DNA of 64,000 nucleotides from JBGPGW01 sp046349515 (GTDB taxonomy: Bacteria > Pseudomonadota > Alphaproteobacteria > CADEGL01), in the NCBI GenBank assembly GCA_046349515.1, contig JAXMCE010000006.1, forward strand, positions 62,001-126,000, written 5' to 3'. Position numbers and translations under genes: made by a program. Every line of letters begins with the position of its first letter. Positions within the stretch are counted from its first letter, which is position 1. The notes beneath the pieces are model-generated. The model saw only the letters and a list, made by a program, of their open reading frames with translations. It ran no database searches and was not told where the DNA came from. Of the stretch, positions 35,466-44,406 are shown piece after piece.

Positions 35466-36674
35466 ATGAGCAAGCGCGCGACAGGACAATGGGCCGCCAT
35501 GCGGATCACCGCAAGACCCTGGTTGGTGCGCTCTCTTGGCCGCGCTCTCCGGCGAGCGCGAGTTGTGCTTGTGTTCGCTGCTGCGATCGCAGCCGCCTGC
35601 AAGCCGGACCAGGGCAATTTCTCGCAGGATCCAGGTTTCACGGCCTATTTCGCCACTCGCCCGCGGGGAAGCGATCCTCCGTCGGAGGCGGACAAGCGGC
35701 TGCTTGCCGCCCACGCGCCGCGAATTCTGTTGCCCGCGGGCCATCCAGGGCTCATCGGCTTCTATCCCGACTATATCGCCCAAGGCATGCTCACCGACGG
35801 CGCGGGCCGGGTGATCTCGACAGCGGTCGACCGCGAGATTCTCAACGCACATAAGGCGGATCCGCTGGCGATCTTCGTTCACCGCCCTCGTGCGGCGCCA
35901 CAGCACCCGATCGTCTTCGCGCGGATCGACCGAGAGCCCGGTCCGAGCGGCGCGCCTTGGACGTTCCTCACCTACAACGCCGTCTTTCGGCACTCGGGCG
36001 TGCCGGCGGGCATGCCGCGCTGGCAGGATTGGGCGCTCGGCCTCATCGCCGATCTCGAGGATTGGCACCAGCTCGACCACTACACGGCCGCGACGATCGC
36101 TTTCGATGAGGCCGGCCATCCCGTTGCTCTCATCCTTCAGCAGCACAATGACCTGAGGACTTATCTTTTCGGCCGGGACGTGCCGTGGCCAGACGATGGA
36201 CGGGTCGTGCTCGACGTTGCAATGCGTTCGAACGAGCTCTACCCGCATGAGCCGGGCCCCGTGCGCCACCGCGCAGTTGCAATGCCGTCGGCCGCGGGCA
36301 TGCGCTATCTCGTCACCGGCCGGGGCAGGCCTCTTTTTGCGGCCGATGACATCACCGATAGCGTCGATGAGGCGGCCTACCGGCTCGGCTTCCTGCCCCA
36401 TGACGACGCTTTTTACGCCTTCCAGGGGTGGCTCGGCGAACGGCGCCTCTTGCCGGGACGCGACGGGCCGCCGGGAGCCGACTTCAACACCTGGCCCCAC
36501 GACAAGGGCAAGTTGCGCGAGATGCTTGCGGGCTATTGGCGCGAAGGCGATGAGCGGTACTTGGCAGCCCTGGCAAAGCGCGCGACATCCGGCGATGCCA
36601 TGGCGGTGGACCTTGAGGGTGCCTTGATCGCAGATCTGCGGTGCTTGGCTTCCGGCCCTGCGGCGACGTGCTGA
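35466..36674 (+). CDS. Hypothetical lipoprotein
   Basis: A 402-residue protein with a basic N-terminus, a hydrophobic segment and a lipobox-like AAIAAACKP (cysteine at about residue 45), suggesting a lipid-anchored periplasmic protein. Met12 or a later start would give a more normal signal length. The rest is globular, with no clear repeats; WHQLDHYTAATIAFDEAGHPVALILQQHND and DADDITDSVDEA-like stretches suggest metal or ligand sites but no family is recognised. It lies between DUF1330 (divergent) and tRNA-Ser. Confidence 0.75.
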   Translation: MSKRATGQWAAMRITARPWLVRSLGRALRRARVVLVFAAAIAAACKPDQGNFSQDPGFTAYFATRPRGSDPPSEADKRLLAAHAPRILLPAGHPGLIGFYPDYIAQGMLTDGAGRVISTAVDREILNAHKADPLAIFVHRPRAAPQHPIVFARIDREPGPSGAPWTFLTYNAVFRHSGVPAGMPRWQDWALGLIADLEDWHQLDHYTAATIAFDEAGHPVALILQQHNDLRTYLFGRDVPWPDDGRVVLDVAMRSNELYPHEPGPVRHRAVAMPSAAGMRYLVTGRGRPLFAADDITDSVDEAAYRLGFLPHDDAFYAFQGWLGERRLLPGRDGPPGADFNTWPHDKGKLREMLAGYWREGDERYLAALAKRATSGDAMAVDLEGALIADLRCLASGPAATC

Positions 36675-36737
36675 AAGGGGCGAGCGGCTTGGCGCTCCTG
36701 CCCCGCCTTGCTATGGTCCGCGCGCCCGTCGTTCGGA

Positions 36738-36827
36738 GGAGGGGTGGCCGAGTGGTCTAAGGCGCACGCCTGGAAAGTGTGTACACGGGCAACCGTGTCG
36801 TGGGTTCGAATCCCACCCCCTCCGCCA
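36738..36827 (+). tRNA. tRNA-Ser (anticodon GGA)
   Basis: GGAGGGG (36738-36744) pairs with CCCCTCC before the discriminator G and an encoded CCA (36825-36827). The anticodon arm CACGC-CTGGAAA-GTGTG gives anticodon GGA, which reads UCC/UCU. The long variable arm (TACACGGGCAACCGTGTC region) is typical of serine tRNAs. The accessory part of the window starts directly after it. The 213 bases that follow (36828-37040) hold nothing I recognise. Confidence 0.96.
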
Positions 36828-37040
36828 TTTTCTATGTTTGGATTAGTCTCTGACCAGGAAGTGGCCAATCGGAATCGCCTGTTACAGGCATACTTCTGGA
36901 ATGAGCCGTGGACTGCGCCGCGACCTGATTTGTGTCGGCGGCGTTCTCCCGGGCAAGATTTCTCCGAACCTGTCCACTCCAGCGAGTTAGTTCACAGCTT
37001 AGCTTTCGCACGAGATCGATCTGACGGTGCTGATCCACAA

Positions 37041-37706
37041 TCATTCGCTCTTGGCATTCTCTTCTTCGCTTTCGATCGGCCGCGCGACCGGCAGATTCCA
37101 GCCGTACCGGATCGCCATCAGGCGAAGCGCGAAACAAACGACAGCCCCCCCGATGGCGGTCGGGACTATCGGCAAATTCAGTCCATGACCGACGACAACG
37201 AGCAGCGCGCCAGCAAGCGCGGCAAGCGCGTAGAGGTCGCTCCGGAGCACGACAGGGGTCCGCGCGACAAGCAGATCGCGTGCGATGCCTCCGCCGATAC
37301 CGGTCAGCATGCCCAGCAGCGCCGCCATCAACGGGTTAAGGCCGTAGGCCAATGCCTTCTGGGCGCCGGCGACGGCAAAGAGCGCAAGCCCCGCCGCGTC
37401 AAATATCAATATCGCGGTGCGCAGGCGTGCGATCAGCGGAGTGCAGAAAAAGGTCAACAGCCCGGCGACGAGAGAAACCGCTAGATAACGCCAGTCACTG
37501 ATCGCGGCAGGAGGGACAGCACCGATCAGCAGATCGCGTGTAATACCCCCCGCGCTGGAGGCCGCGAAGGACAGAACCAAAATTCCGAAGATGTCGAGCC
37601 GACGTCGTGCGCCCAGCATCGCGCCGCTAATTGCGAACACAAAGGTGCCGGAGAGATCGTAAAACAGCAGAAGATTGTGAATCGTCTTCGGTTCGAGAAC
37701 GGACAT
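37041..37706 (-). CDS. TRIC-family cation channel protein
   Basis: A 221-residue membrane protein of the prokaryotic TRIC (formerly UPF0126/YicG) family, homologues of trimeric intracellular cation channels that pass K+ and Na+. It consists of two repeated three-helix halves plus one helix; FDLSGTFVFAISGAMLGARRRLDIFGI is written here as FAISGAMLGARRRLDIFG, and AASSAGGITRDLLIG and GIGGGIARDLLVA are the paired GGxxRD motifs. ATG 37706 is used; its ribosome site is weak. Base composition is a little less GC-rich than the flanking core genes, and it lies between tRNA-Ser and an IS remnant. Confidence 0.9.
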   Translation of the reverse strand: MSVLEPKTIHNLLLFYDLSGTFVFAISGAMLGARRRLDIFGILVLSFAASSAGGITRDLLIGAVPPAAISDWRYLAVSLVAGLLTFFCTPLIARLRTAILIFDAAGLALFAVAGAQKALAYGLNPLMAALLGMLTGIGGGIARDLLVARTPVVLRSDLYALAALAGALLVVVGHGLNLPIVPTAIGGAVVCFALRLMAIRYGWNLPVARPIESEEENAKSE

Positions 37707-37825
37707 CAGAGCCAACAACGCACTTCCTGTTTCGACATGGAATCTTTTGATTGTTCCTTAATTTGGCCAGCCATGCCAACGCGCCCGCGACCATGGTCTC
37801 AATGCCAGTATGCAGGGTTGAACAT

Positions 37826-38115
37826 ATGACGAGGGCGAACAAAGAACTGCGACTGAGCGGCAGGTCGTTGATCCGTCCCTTCGAAGCGTCGGCGCTCAAC
37901 CGCAGATGGATTTCGGACTTTACATACATCTGGACAGTGGAAGGTTGGCTCTATGTGGCGGCGGTCGTCAATCTCTTCTCTCGGCACATTGGGTTGGTCG
38001 ATGAGTGCTGTGATGACAACCCGGCTGGCCACCGACGCCTTGATCATGGCGATCTGGCGACGGGGCAAGCCCGATGCACTTTTCCATCACTCTGACCGCG
38101 GCAAGCAGGGCGGAT
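37826..38115 (+). pseudogene. Decayed IS3-family transposase (orfB part)
   Basis: The frame from 37826 contains LNRRWISDFTYIWTVEGWLY and VAAVVNLFSRHI, the start of the IS3-type integrase catalytic core including the first Asp. At about 37990 the frame is broken: the continuation GWSMSAVMTTRLATDALIMAIW and KPDALFHHSDRGKQ (second Asp) is in the next frame. The third acidic residue, the end of the gene and any inverted repeats are missing. It is a dead remnant that marks past IS insertion. Confidence 0.8.
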
Positions 38116-38706
38116 TCAACCGGTGGTCCCAACACCGCTGTTGTGGCCATCGGCAAGGAACTCGTCGAGCGCTTCGGCAGGAGCTTTCCATTTCGGGGTC
38201 TTCCGCGATCGCATGTCGACCGCGCGAGCGACGGCATCGAGCTCACGCGGCGAATGCCGACTGAGATCCGTTCCCTTCGGTGTGAATAGGCGTCGAACTT
38301 TGACCCAAGAAGTTGCGATGCCGATCAGCGGCGGGACCCGACGCCGACTTACACGCTAGCCTACTAACGACGGGCCTATTCGCTGTCTGTCCGCACGGAG
38401 GGGGCGGAGAAGGTTCGATACCAGTTCCGCTCGCTCCGCCATCGCCGAACGATCAACGGCCCAGCGGCCGGTCAAGGTTGTCCGGTGCAAAGCCGTATCC
38501 CTCTTGAGCTTCGACCTGCGTGGTGGCCGGTATGGGGTCAGCGGACTTTTCCGAAACCGCGACCAAAGATCAGCGGCGCGTTGCGAGGTTTAGCAGGAGG
38601 AGCAGTGTTGGTGATGTTGCTGCTCGCAGTGTGGGGGCGCATTCATCAACACCTGTCTCAATCTTGAGCGGCGGTCACGGCGGGAGCGCAGTCGTGCGCC
38701 CGGGGA
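38116..38706. other. Non-coding stretch with no recognisable gene
   Basis: Short open frames occur, such as a 60-codon one at 38485-38667 that could encode one membrane helix (GGAVLVMLLLAVWG), but none has a clear ribosome site or recognisable sequence. The region follows the transposase remnant and is probably debris of the same event. Confidence 0.4.
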
Positions 38707-38720
38707 TTGACCTCGATCAA
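38707..38720. promoter_or_regulatory. FNR/FixK-type box A, before CheR-like gene
   Basis: TTGACCTCGATCAA has the perfect half-sites TTGA and TCAA six bases apart. It ends 116 bases before the methyltransferase start at 38837, which fits activation of that gene. Confidence 0.7.
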
Positions 38721-38836
38721 GGTGGCCGCTCGGCGCCGGACTAGATTGCCAGTCCTAGGCGACAGTCTTCGCGTGCCGCGAGCGGCGCTGCACAGCAGGC
38801 CGCCCCGGGGTCGCCGAACCATCGAGGGACCGCGAC

Positions 38837-39679
38837 ATGCGTCAGGCCGAAGGCGTCAAATTCTTGCGCTGGGCGATGCCGCGTCTCGGCCTCGATTGGC
38901 CCGGCTTCGAGCATTGTCACCGCCAGGTGTGCAAGCGGTTGAAGCGTCGGATCGGTGAGCTGGGGCTCTCGGGGTTCGCCGCCTATCGCAACTACACCCT
39001 CGATCACGACACGGAATGGGAAGTGATCGACACTTGCTGTCGCGTCACGGTCTCGCGTTTCTATCGCGACAAGGACGTTTTCGACGAACTTGCGTCGGAG
39101 GTGGTGCCGCGTCTTGCGGCGGAGGCCAAGGCGCGGGGCCGTTCGGTCGTGCGCGCGTGGAGCGCCGGATGCGGTGCCGGGGAGGAGCCGTTCAGCCTGG
39201 GGCTGATATGGCGCTTCAAGGTCGAGCCGCGTTTTCCACGCCTGAGTTTGGAGATCGTCGCGACCGATGCCGATGACAATCAACTCGCACGCGCCCGAGT
39301 CGGCTGCTATCGGCCGAGCTCTCTGCGCGAGCTGCCGGCGGCGTGGGCCAAAGGGGCATTCGTTACCTCGGGTCCTCTCCGTTGTCTCAGACCTAAGTTT
39401 CGCGCTGGCATCGAGTTCGAGCGCCAGGATGTCCGCGCCAACGCACCGAAAGGACCCTTCGATCTCATCCTGTGCCGGAATCTGGCCTTCACTTATTTCG
39501 ACGAAAGCCAGCAGCGTGAAGTGCTTGCCATGATCGTCCGCAAGCTGACCCCGGGCGGCTTTCTGGTCATCGGCCGGCGCGAGCGGCTGCCGGATGAGAA
39601 GGGCGGTCTTTCCGATTGGGCGCCCGATCTGCGCATTTTCACCAAGGCCTCGGCGGCGCAGTTGCGAGCCGTGGCCTAG
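38837..39679 (+). CDS. CheR-like SAM-dependent methyltransferase
   Basis: A 280-residue protein with the CheR fold. VSRFYRDKDVFDEL corresponds to the VTxFFRD block; RAWSAGCGAGEEPFSLGLI is the SAM-binding loop (CheR: SAGCSTGEEPYS); ATDADDNQLARARVGCY and DLILCRNLAFTYFDESQQ follow as in CheR (NVLIYFD). Substitutions in each motif and the lack of any chemoreceptor, CheB or CheA gene suggest a target other than chemoreceptors. GAGGGA precedes ATG 38837. FixK-type box A lies upstream. The 3' region 39680-39921 appears non-coding. Confidence 0.88.
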   Translation: MRQAEGVKFLRWAMPRLGLDWPGFEHCHRQVCKRLKRRIGELGLSGFAAYRNYTLDHDTEWEVIDTCCRVTVSRFYRDKDVFDELASEVVPRLAAEAKARGRSVVRAWSAGCGAGEEPFSLGLIWRFKVEPRFPRLSLEIVATDADDNQLARARVGCYRPSSLRELPAAWAKGAFVTSGPLRCLRPKFRAGIEFERQDVRANAPKGPFDLILCRNLAFTYFDESQQREVLAMIVRKLTPGGFLVIGRRERLPDEKGGLSDWAPDLRIFTKASAAQLRAVA

Positions 39680-39921
39680 CGCGCAATGCTCGGCGCTCCC
39701 GCGCAAGGTTTGATCTGCGACACTCTTTCGGTCGAGTGAAACAAGAGACAATTGGCGCTCTCGAGCATCACGGCCGTCTCGTTCCGGCCACCGGCATTCG
39801 CGAAATCGCGGTCGTCGGGCGATCAAGCATTGCCAGCGGCCGTCCGTCGTTCCCCAGGACCAAAGACATTCCAACACATGGATTTCAAGACAACGAAAGC
39901 CCCGGCGGGCGCCCGGGCACG

Positions 39922-39935
39922 TTGACCTAGCTCAA
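39922..39935. promoter_or_regulatory. FNR/FixK-type box B, before cytochrome c and groEL
   Basis: TTGACCTAGCTCAA has perfect TTGA and TCAA half-sites. It lies 152 bases before the cytochrome c start at 40088. Like boxes A and C it begins TTGACCT. No other signal is evident in 39680-40087. Confidence 0.7.
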
Positions 39936-40087
39936 CCGCGCCAGACGTGGCGAGCGGTAGAAAAGGATTCATGGAGAGCTTGCAGCTGACGATTGGCGAC
40001 TCTCAGGGCGCCTCATGGGGCCGCCAATATGCAAGGCGCATGAAAGGTGGACCCTGCGGCATTCGGCAACGGAAGACCGCCTATGGC

Positions 40088-40411
40088 ATGAGGGGCGTGA
40101 TCTTCGCCCTCAGTGTCGCTGCCTTCACGGCTGGAAGCGGTCCGCTCTTCGCGGCGGACAGCCTCGACACAACCGCCGGACAGCGTCTCGCCGAAAAATG
40201 GTGTGCCGAATGTCACGTTCCCGGCGCGGCCGCTAGGGGCCACCCCGGCATTGCGCCGAGTTTTCGCGCCGTCGCCAACGATCCGGCGACGACGGAACGG
40301 AGTGTCCGCGTCTTTCTCCGTTCACCACACCCGACGATGCCGAATGTCTCGCTCACGCGCGAGCAGGTGGACGATCTCGTGGCCTATATCCTGAGCTTCA
40401 AGGATCAATGA
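40088..40411 (+). CDS. Small c-type cytochrome
   Basis: A 107-residue exported monoheme cytochrome. A signal peptide (MRGVIFALSVAAFTAGSGPLFAA) is followed by the heme-binding CAECH and a distal methionine in HPTMPNVSLTREQVDDLVAYIL, the normal class I pattern. ATG 40088 gives a proper signal peptide; in-frame ATG 40040 would add 16 residues. It stands 84 bases before the groEL paralogue and behind box B, so an electron-transfer role under low oxygen is plausible. Confidence 0.9.
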   Translation: MRGVIFALSVAAFTAGSGPLFAADSLDTTAGQRLAEKWCAECHVPGAAARGHPGIAPSFRAVANDPATTERSVRVFLRSPHPTMPNVSLTREQVDDLVAYILSFKDQ

Positions 40412-40495
40412 CAGAAGCTCGATTTCGCGCGGGCGATGGGTTGGAGCCGGGCTAGACGCCGCCTGGCCCGGCCCTCAGAAAAGGGAGTAAGCAAC

Positions 40496-42118
40496 ATGCC
40501 GCACAAGCAGGTCCTGTTCCGGTCGGCCGCGCGCGACAAGATTCTGCGTGGTGCGACGCAGTTGGCGGATGCGGTGCGCGTCACCCTGGGGCCGCGCTCG
40601 AAAGCTGTCCTCATCCAAAGGAAATGGGGTGCCCCGCTCGTTTGCAATGACGGCGTCACGATCGCCAAGGAGTTCGAACTCAAGGACGGCGAGGAGAACC
40701 TTGGCGCCCAGATGCTGCGCCAAGCGGCCGAGAAGACGGGCGATGTCGTCGGTGACGGCACCAGCACCTCGACGATCCTGGCTCACGCGATCCTCGCCGA
40801 CGGCATCCGCAACGTCGTAGCAGGCGCGAGCGCCATCGATCTCAAGCGAGGCCTCGACCGCGCGACCAAGGCGGCCGTCGGAGCCCTGCGCACCATGTCG
40901 CGGCCCGTCAAGACGCGGAAAGAAAAGGCGCAGGTTGCGACCATCTCCGCGCACAATGACGAGACGATCGGCAATCTCGTGGCCGATGCGATGGAGAAAG
41001 TCGGGAACGAAGGGGTCATCACGGTCGAGGAGTCGAAGACGACCGAAACAATCCTCGATGTCGTCGAGGGCATGCAGTTCGACCGTGGTTTCCTCTCGCC
41101 ATACTTCATCACGAACGCCGACAAGATGGAGGCCGTGCTCGAGGATGCCTACCTGCTTCTCTCCGATCGCAAGATCAACGTTCTCAAGGACCTTCTGCCG
41201 CTTCTCGACCAGGTCGCAAAGTCCGGCCGGCCGCTTCTCGTCGTGGCGGAAGACGTCGAGGGTGAGGCTCTCGCAACGCTCATCGTCAATCAGATTCGCG
41301 GCGCGCTGAAAAGCTGCGCGGTCAAGGCTCCGGGATTCGGGGACCGCCGGAAGTCTATGCTGCAGGACATGGCCGTTCTCACGGGTGGCATGGTGATTTC
41401 AGAGGAGCTGGGGTTGAAGCTGGAGAGCATCGAGCTTGCACAGCTCGGTCAGGCCAGGCGCATCGTGGTCGACAAGGACAATACGACGATCATTGGGGGC
41501 ACAGGCGGCCGCGCCGAGATCGACGGGCGTATCCAGCAGATACGGCGCGAGATCGAGAAGACAACCAGCGACTATGACCGCGAGAAGCTTCAAGAGCGTC
41601 TGGCCAAGCTGGCCGGCGGCGTCGCGGTCATCCGTGTCGGCGCCCCGGCCGAAGCGGAGATGAAGTCGAAGAAGGAGGCGCTCGATGATGCCATCAGCGC
41701 GACCAAGGCCGCGGTCGCCGAAGGAATCGTCGCCGGCGGCGGCCTCGCGCTTCTCCGCTGCGTCAAGGTGGTCGCCGAGGAAGAAGCCAAGTGTGAAGGC
41801 GACGAGAAGACAGGCGCACAGATCTTGAAGCGTTCGCTCGAGATGCCGACACGCCAAATTGCCGAGAATTCGGCCGTCGATGGTGGTGTCGTCGTGGCAC
41901 AAATGCTGGCCGGCAAGGGCGACTATGGTTTTGATGCCGCGCGGAAGGAATACGTCGACCTCGTCGAGGCCGGAATCATCGATCCGACCAAGGTCGTTCG
42001 AATCGCGCTCGAGAACGCTGTATCGGTGGCGAGCGTCCTCCTGCTGACGGAAGCGACCATGACCGAGATTCCCGAGACCAAGAAGGAGCACGTGGCTGAG
42101 CCGGAAATGGCCATGTGA
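40496..42118 (+). CDS. GroEL-like chaperonin paralogue, without groES
   Basis: A 540-residue Hsp60. ATP-site blocks are kept (VVGDGTSTSTILAHAIL with the Asp of DGT, AEGIVAGGGLALLR, LDDAISATKAAVAEG) along with PGFGDRRKSML. The N-terminus differs from standard GroEL (LGPRSKAVLIQRKWGAPLVCNDG where LGPKGRNV is usual), and the C-terminal GGM tail is replaced by EPEMAM. No groES lies beside it. AAGGGAG precedes ATG 40496. This looks like a second, specialised copy that would use GroES from another locus; it shares the direction and probably the box B promoter of the cytochrome gene. Confidence 0.93.
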   Translation: MPHKQVLFRSAARDKILRGATQLADAVRVTLGPRSKAVLIQRKWGAPLVCNDGVTIAKEFELKDGEENLGAQMLRQAAEKTGDVVGDGTSTSTILAHAILADGIRNVVAGASAIDLKRGLDRATKAAVGALRTMSRPVKTRKEKAQVATISAHNDETIGNLVADAMEKVGNEGVITVEESKTTETILDVVEGMQFDRGFLSPYFITNADKMEAVLEDAYLLLSDRKINVLKDLLPLLDQVAKSGRPLLVVAEDVEGEALATLIVNQIRGALKSCAVKAPGFGDRRKSMLQDMAVLTGGMVISEELGLKLESIELAQLGQARRIVVDKDNTTIIGGTGGRAEIDGRIQQIRREIEKTTSDYDREKLQERLAKLAGGVAVIRVGAPAEAEMKSKKEALDDAISATKAAVAEGIVAGGGLALLRCVKVVAEEEAKCEGDEKTGAQILKRSLEMPTRQIAENSAVDGGVVVAQMLAGKGDYGFDAARKEYVDLVEAGIIDPTKVVRIALENAVSVASVLLLTEATMTEIPETKKEHVAEPEMAM

Positions 42119-42154
42119 CGAGAAGCCCCGCCGATCGACAGGCTGTCGCGGCGC

Positions 42155-43279
42155 TCACGTCTGTGCGGCGAAGTGGGCGCGAAAACGCAAAAGCGAGACA
42201 AGAAACAGGAATGCGCCGATGAGGGCGAGCGCGAGAAGCTGCGGCCATAGGACCGTCACGCCAGCGCCGCGGAAGATCACGGCCATCGAGAACTCGACGT
42301 AGTACCGCATGGGCGAGATGACGGTCAGCCATTGGACGGCCCGGGGCATCGATTCGATGGGCGTGTAGGTGCCCGAGAGGAAGATGAGCGGAATGAGGAC
42401 GAGGAGCGAGACGAGCGCCAGCTGCTGGGTGCTGCGCGTCACCGTTGCCAGCATCATGCCGATGCCCGTCGTCGCCAGGAGGTAGACGAGCGTGCCTGCG
42501 AAGAAGAGGGCCTCCGAACCTCTGAACGGAACGCCGAACGAGCCCTGGACGACAAGGTGGAGGGCACCGAAGGCGGCGACCAAGACCAGGAGGCAGGTCG
42601 GCCAGATCTTGGCGAACATGATCTCGGCCGCGCCCAGCGGCAGCACCAGAAGATGCTCGAGCGTGCCGTGTTCGCGTTCCCGCAGGAGCGCAGTCGCAGG
42701 CAGAATGACGGAAATGTTCGTGATCACGAGCAAGAGGTGGATGACCGCGTCATACCACTCATTGACCCGATTGGGGTTGTACTTGATGCGGATCCGCGAA
42801 TCGACCGGCGCGCTTGCGGCGATCTTCCGGTATTCGAGGTACCGGCCGATCTCTTCGGCCACAATCCGCCGGATGTGGCCGGATCCAACATAGGCCTGGC
42901 TGATCGCGGTCGCATCGATGTTGAGTTGAAGGTCGGGATCGCGGCCGGCCAGGAGGTCGGCCTGAAAGCGCGGAGGGATGACGAGGACAAAGGTGTGGCG
43001 GCCCGAATCGAGGGCTTGATCAACCTCCGCGAAGCTGATGGCAACGGGCTCTCGGAAGTTCGGTGGCCTGAACGCATGAAAGAACCGGGCCGACAGGGGT
43101 GAATGGTCCTCGTCGACGATGGCGATCGAGGCATTTCTCAACTCGAGCGACATGCCTTCGCCGGCCGTCTTGATGTCGAGCGTGAAGCTGTAGAGGACAA
43201 AAAGCGCGAGCGTGAGGTCGCGCGCGAGTACAAGCAGCTCTTTCGTTCCGAGATGGAAGATGTGCCGCACATGCCGCAT
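42155..43279 (-). CDS. ABC-2 type exporter permease, YhhJ-like (second copy)
   Basis: A 374-residue membrane protein of the DrrB/YhhJ type: one N-terminal helix (ELLVLARDLTLALFVLY), a large periplasmic domain (about 45-175), then five helices (IHLLLVITNISVILPATALL, LLVLVAAFGALHLVV, LVYLLATTGIGMML, LALVSLLVLIPLIFLSG, LLALALIGAFLFLVSL). LLREREHGTLEHLLVLPL is the coupling-helix block. ATG 43279 fits; the frame upstream is a shadow. It is last in the HlyD-ATPase-permease-permease operon and converges on groEL. Confidence 0.92.
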   Translation of the reverse strand: MRHVRHIFHLGTKELLVLARDLTLALFVLYSFTLDIKTAGEGMSLELRNASIAIVDEDHSPLSARFFHAFRPPNFREPVAISFAEVDQALDSGRHTFVLVIPPRFQADLLAGRDPDLQLNIDATAISQAYVGSGHIRRIVAEEIGRYLEYRKIAASAPVDSRIRIKYNPNRVNEWYDAVIHLLLVITNISVILPATALLREREHGTLEHLLVLPLGAAEIMFAKIWPTCLLVLVAAFGALHLVVQGSFGVPFRGSEALFFAGTLVYLLATTGIGMMLATVTRSTQQLALVSLLVLIPLIFLSGTYTPIESMPRAVQWLTVISPMRYYVEFSMAVIFRGAGVTVLWPQLLALALIGAFLFLVSLLRFRAHFAAQT

Positions 43280-43281
43280 CG

Positions 43282-44406
43282 TCAGCGCTCCTGCTTGCGC
43301 AGCAGGGCTGCGCTCGCGCCGATCAGGACGAGGAACGCAGCCCCGAGTGCGGCGTAGTCGGGCAGGAGATCGCGCGTCGCGAGGCCCTTCGTGAAGCAAC
43401 CGACGGCGATATTGAGAAAATAGGTGGCGGGGAAAACCCTGGCGATGACGATGGCGTTGCCAGAGAGGCTGCTGACAGGCGTCAGAAGTCCGGAATAGAG
43501 AAAGGACGGCACGGTGGTGACGATGACACTGATGATCACGGCGGCAAGCTGAGTGCGCGTGAAGGCGGAGACGAGAAGGCCGAGTGCCGTGCCGGCGAAC
43601 ACATAGATGAGGGCGCCGGCGGCAAGCGCGAAAAGGCTGCCCTTGAGCGGCACGTCGAACAGCGCGACCGTCATGAGTGTCATGATCGCGAAATTGACCA
43701 TGCTGATCGCAACGTAGGGCAGCTGCTTTCCAAGCAGGAACTCGACTCGCCGAAGCGGCGTCGCATGGAAGTTGGTGATCGAGCCGAGTTCTTTCTCCCG
43801 CACGACGGCGACGGCGGTCAGCATCGTCGTCGAGAGCGCCAGCACCGCGGCCATCACGCCGGGGACGAAGGCAAACTTGCTCTTAAGGTCTTGGTTGTAC
43901 CAAAACCGCGTCTCGAGCCCGGCTGGACTGGCCGGCTTGCCGAGACCGAGGCTCTCGCGCGCATAGCGAGCGAAAAGCCCGACATTCATTGCCTCGACAT
44001 AGCCGCGAATGGTGTCGGCGCGAAACGGCATGGTTCCATCGATCCAAAAGGCGACCTGTGGTGTGCGGCCGGCCGAGAGATCGCGTCCGAAACCAGGGGA
44101 GACCTCGATTGCGAGCGCGACATCTCCGGCGGCAAATCGCTCCTCGAGGTCGCGGTCGGACCGAACCGAACCTTTGAGGACGAAATAGCGCGAGTGCGCG
44201 AACGGATCGAGATAGGCGCGGCTTGCCGGCGTATTGTCGCGATCGAACGTCGCATAAGGCAGATTCTCGACGTCGAGCGTCAGTCCGAATCCGAACACGA
44301 GCATGAGAACGGCGGGAACAAGAACGGCGGCCGCCAGCCGAAAGGGATCGCGCCAAACCTCGAGGCATTCGCGCATAAGAAGGGCCAGAAGCCGTGCGCT
44401 ATTCAT
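43282..44406 (-). CDS. ABC-2 type exporter permease, YhhJ-like (first copy)
   Basis: A 374-residue permease with the same plan as its downstream neighbour: N-terminal helix (FRLAAAVLVPAVLMLVFGFG), extracytoplasmic domain, and five C-terminal helices. VREKELGSITNFHATPLRRVEFLLGKQLPYV is the coupling block, here listed in shorter form as REKELGSITNFHATPLRR. The start overlaps the ATPase stop by 4 bases (ATGA) and the stop lies 2 bases before the second permease, so the two form a heterodimer. Confidence 0.92.
   Translation of the reverse strand: MNSARLLALLMRECLEVWRDPFRLAAAVLVPAVLMLVFGFGLTLDVENLPYATFDRDNTPASRAYLDPFAHSRYFVLKGSVRSDRDLEERFAAGDVALAIEVSPGFGRDLSAGRTPQVAFWIDGTMPFRADTIRGYVEAMNVGLFARYARESLGLGKPASPAGLETRFWYNQDLKSKFAFVPGVMAAVLALSTTMLTAVAVVREKELGSITNFHATPLRRVEFLLGKQLPYVAISMVNFAIMTLMTVALFDVPLKGSLFALAAGALIYVFAGTALGLLVSAFTRTQLAAVIISVIVTTVPSFLYSGLLTPVSSLSGNAIVIARVFPATYFLNIAVGCFTKGLATRDLLPDYAALGAAFLVLIGASAALLRKQER

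Noticed and set aside
38485..38667. 60-codon frame with a possible membrane helix
   Set aside because: No ribosome site and no recognisable sequence; lies in IS debris, so not called as a gene.
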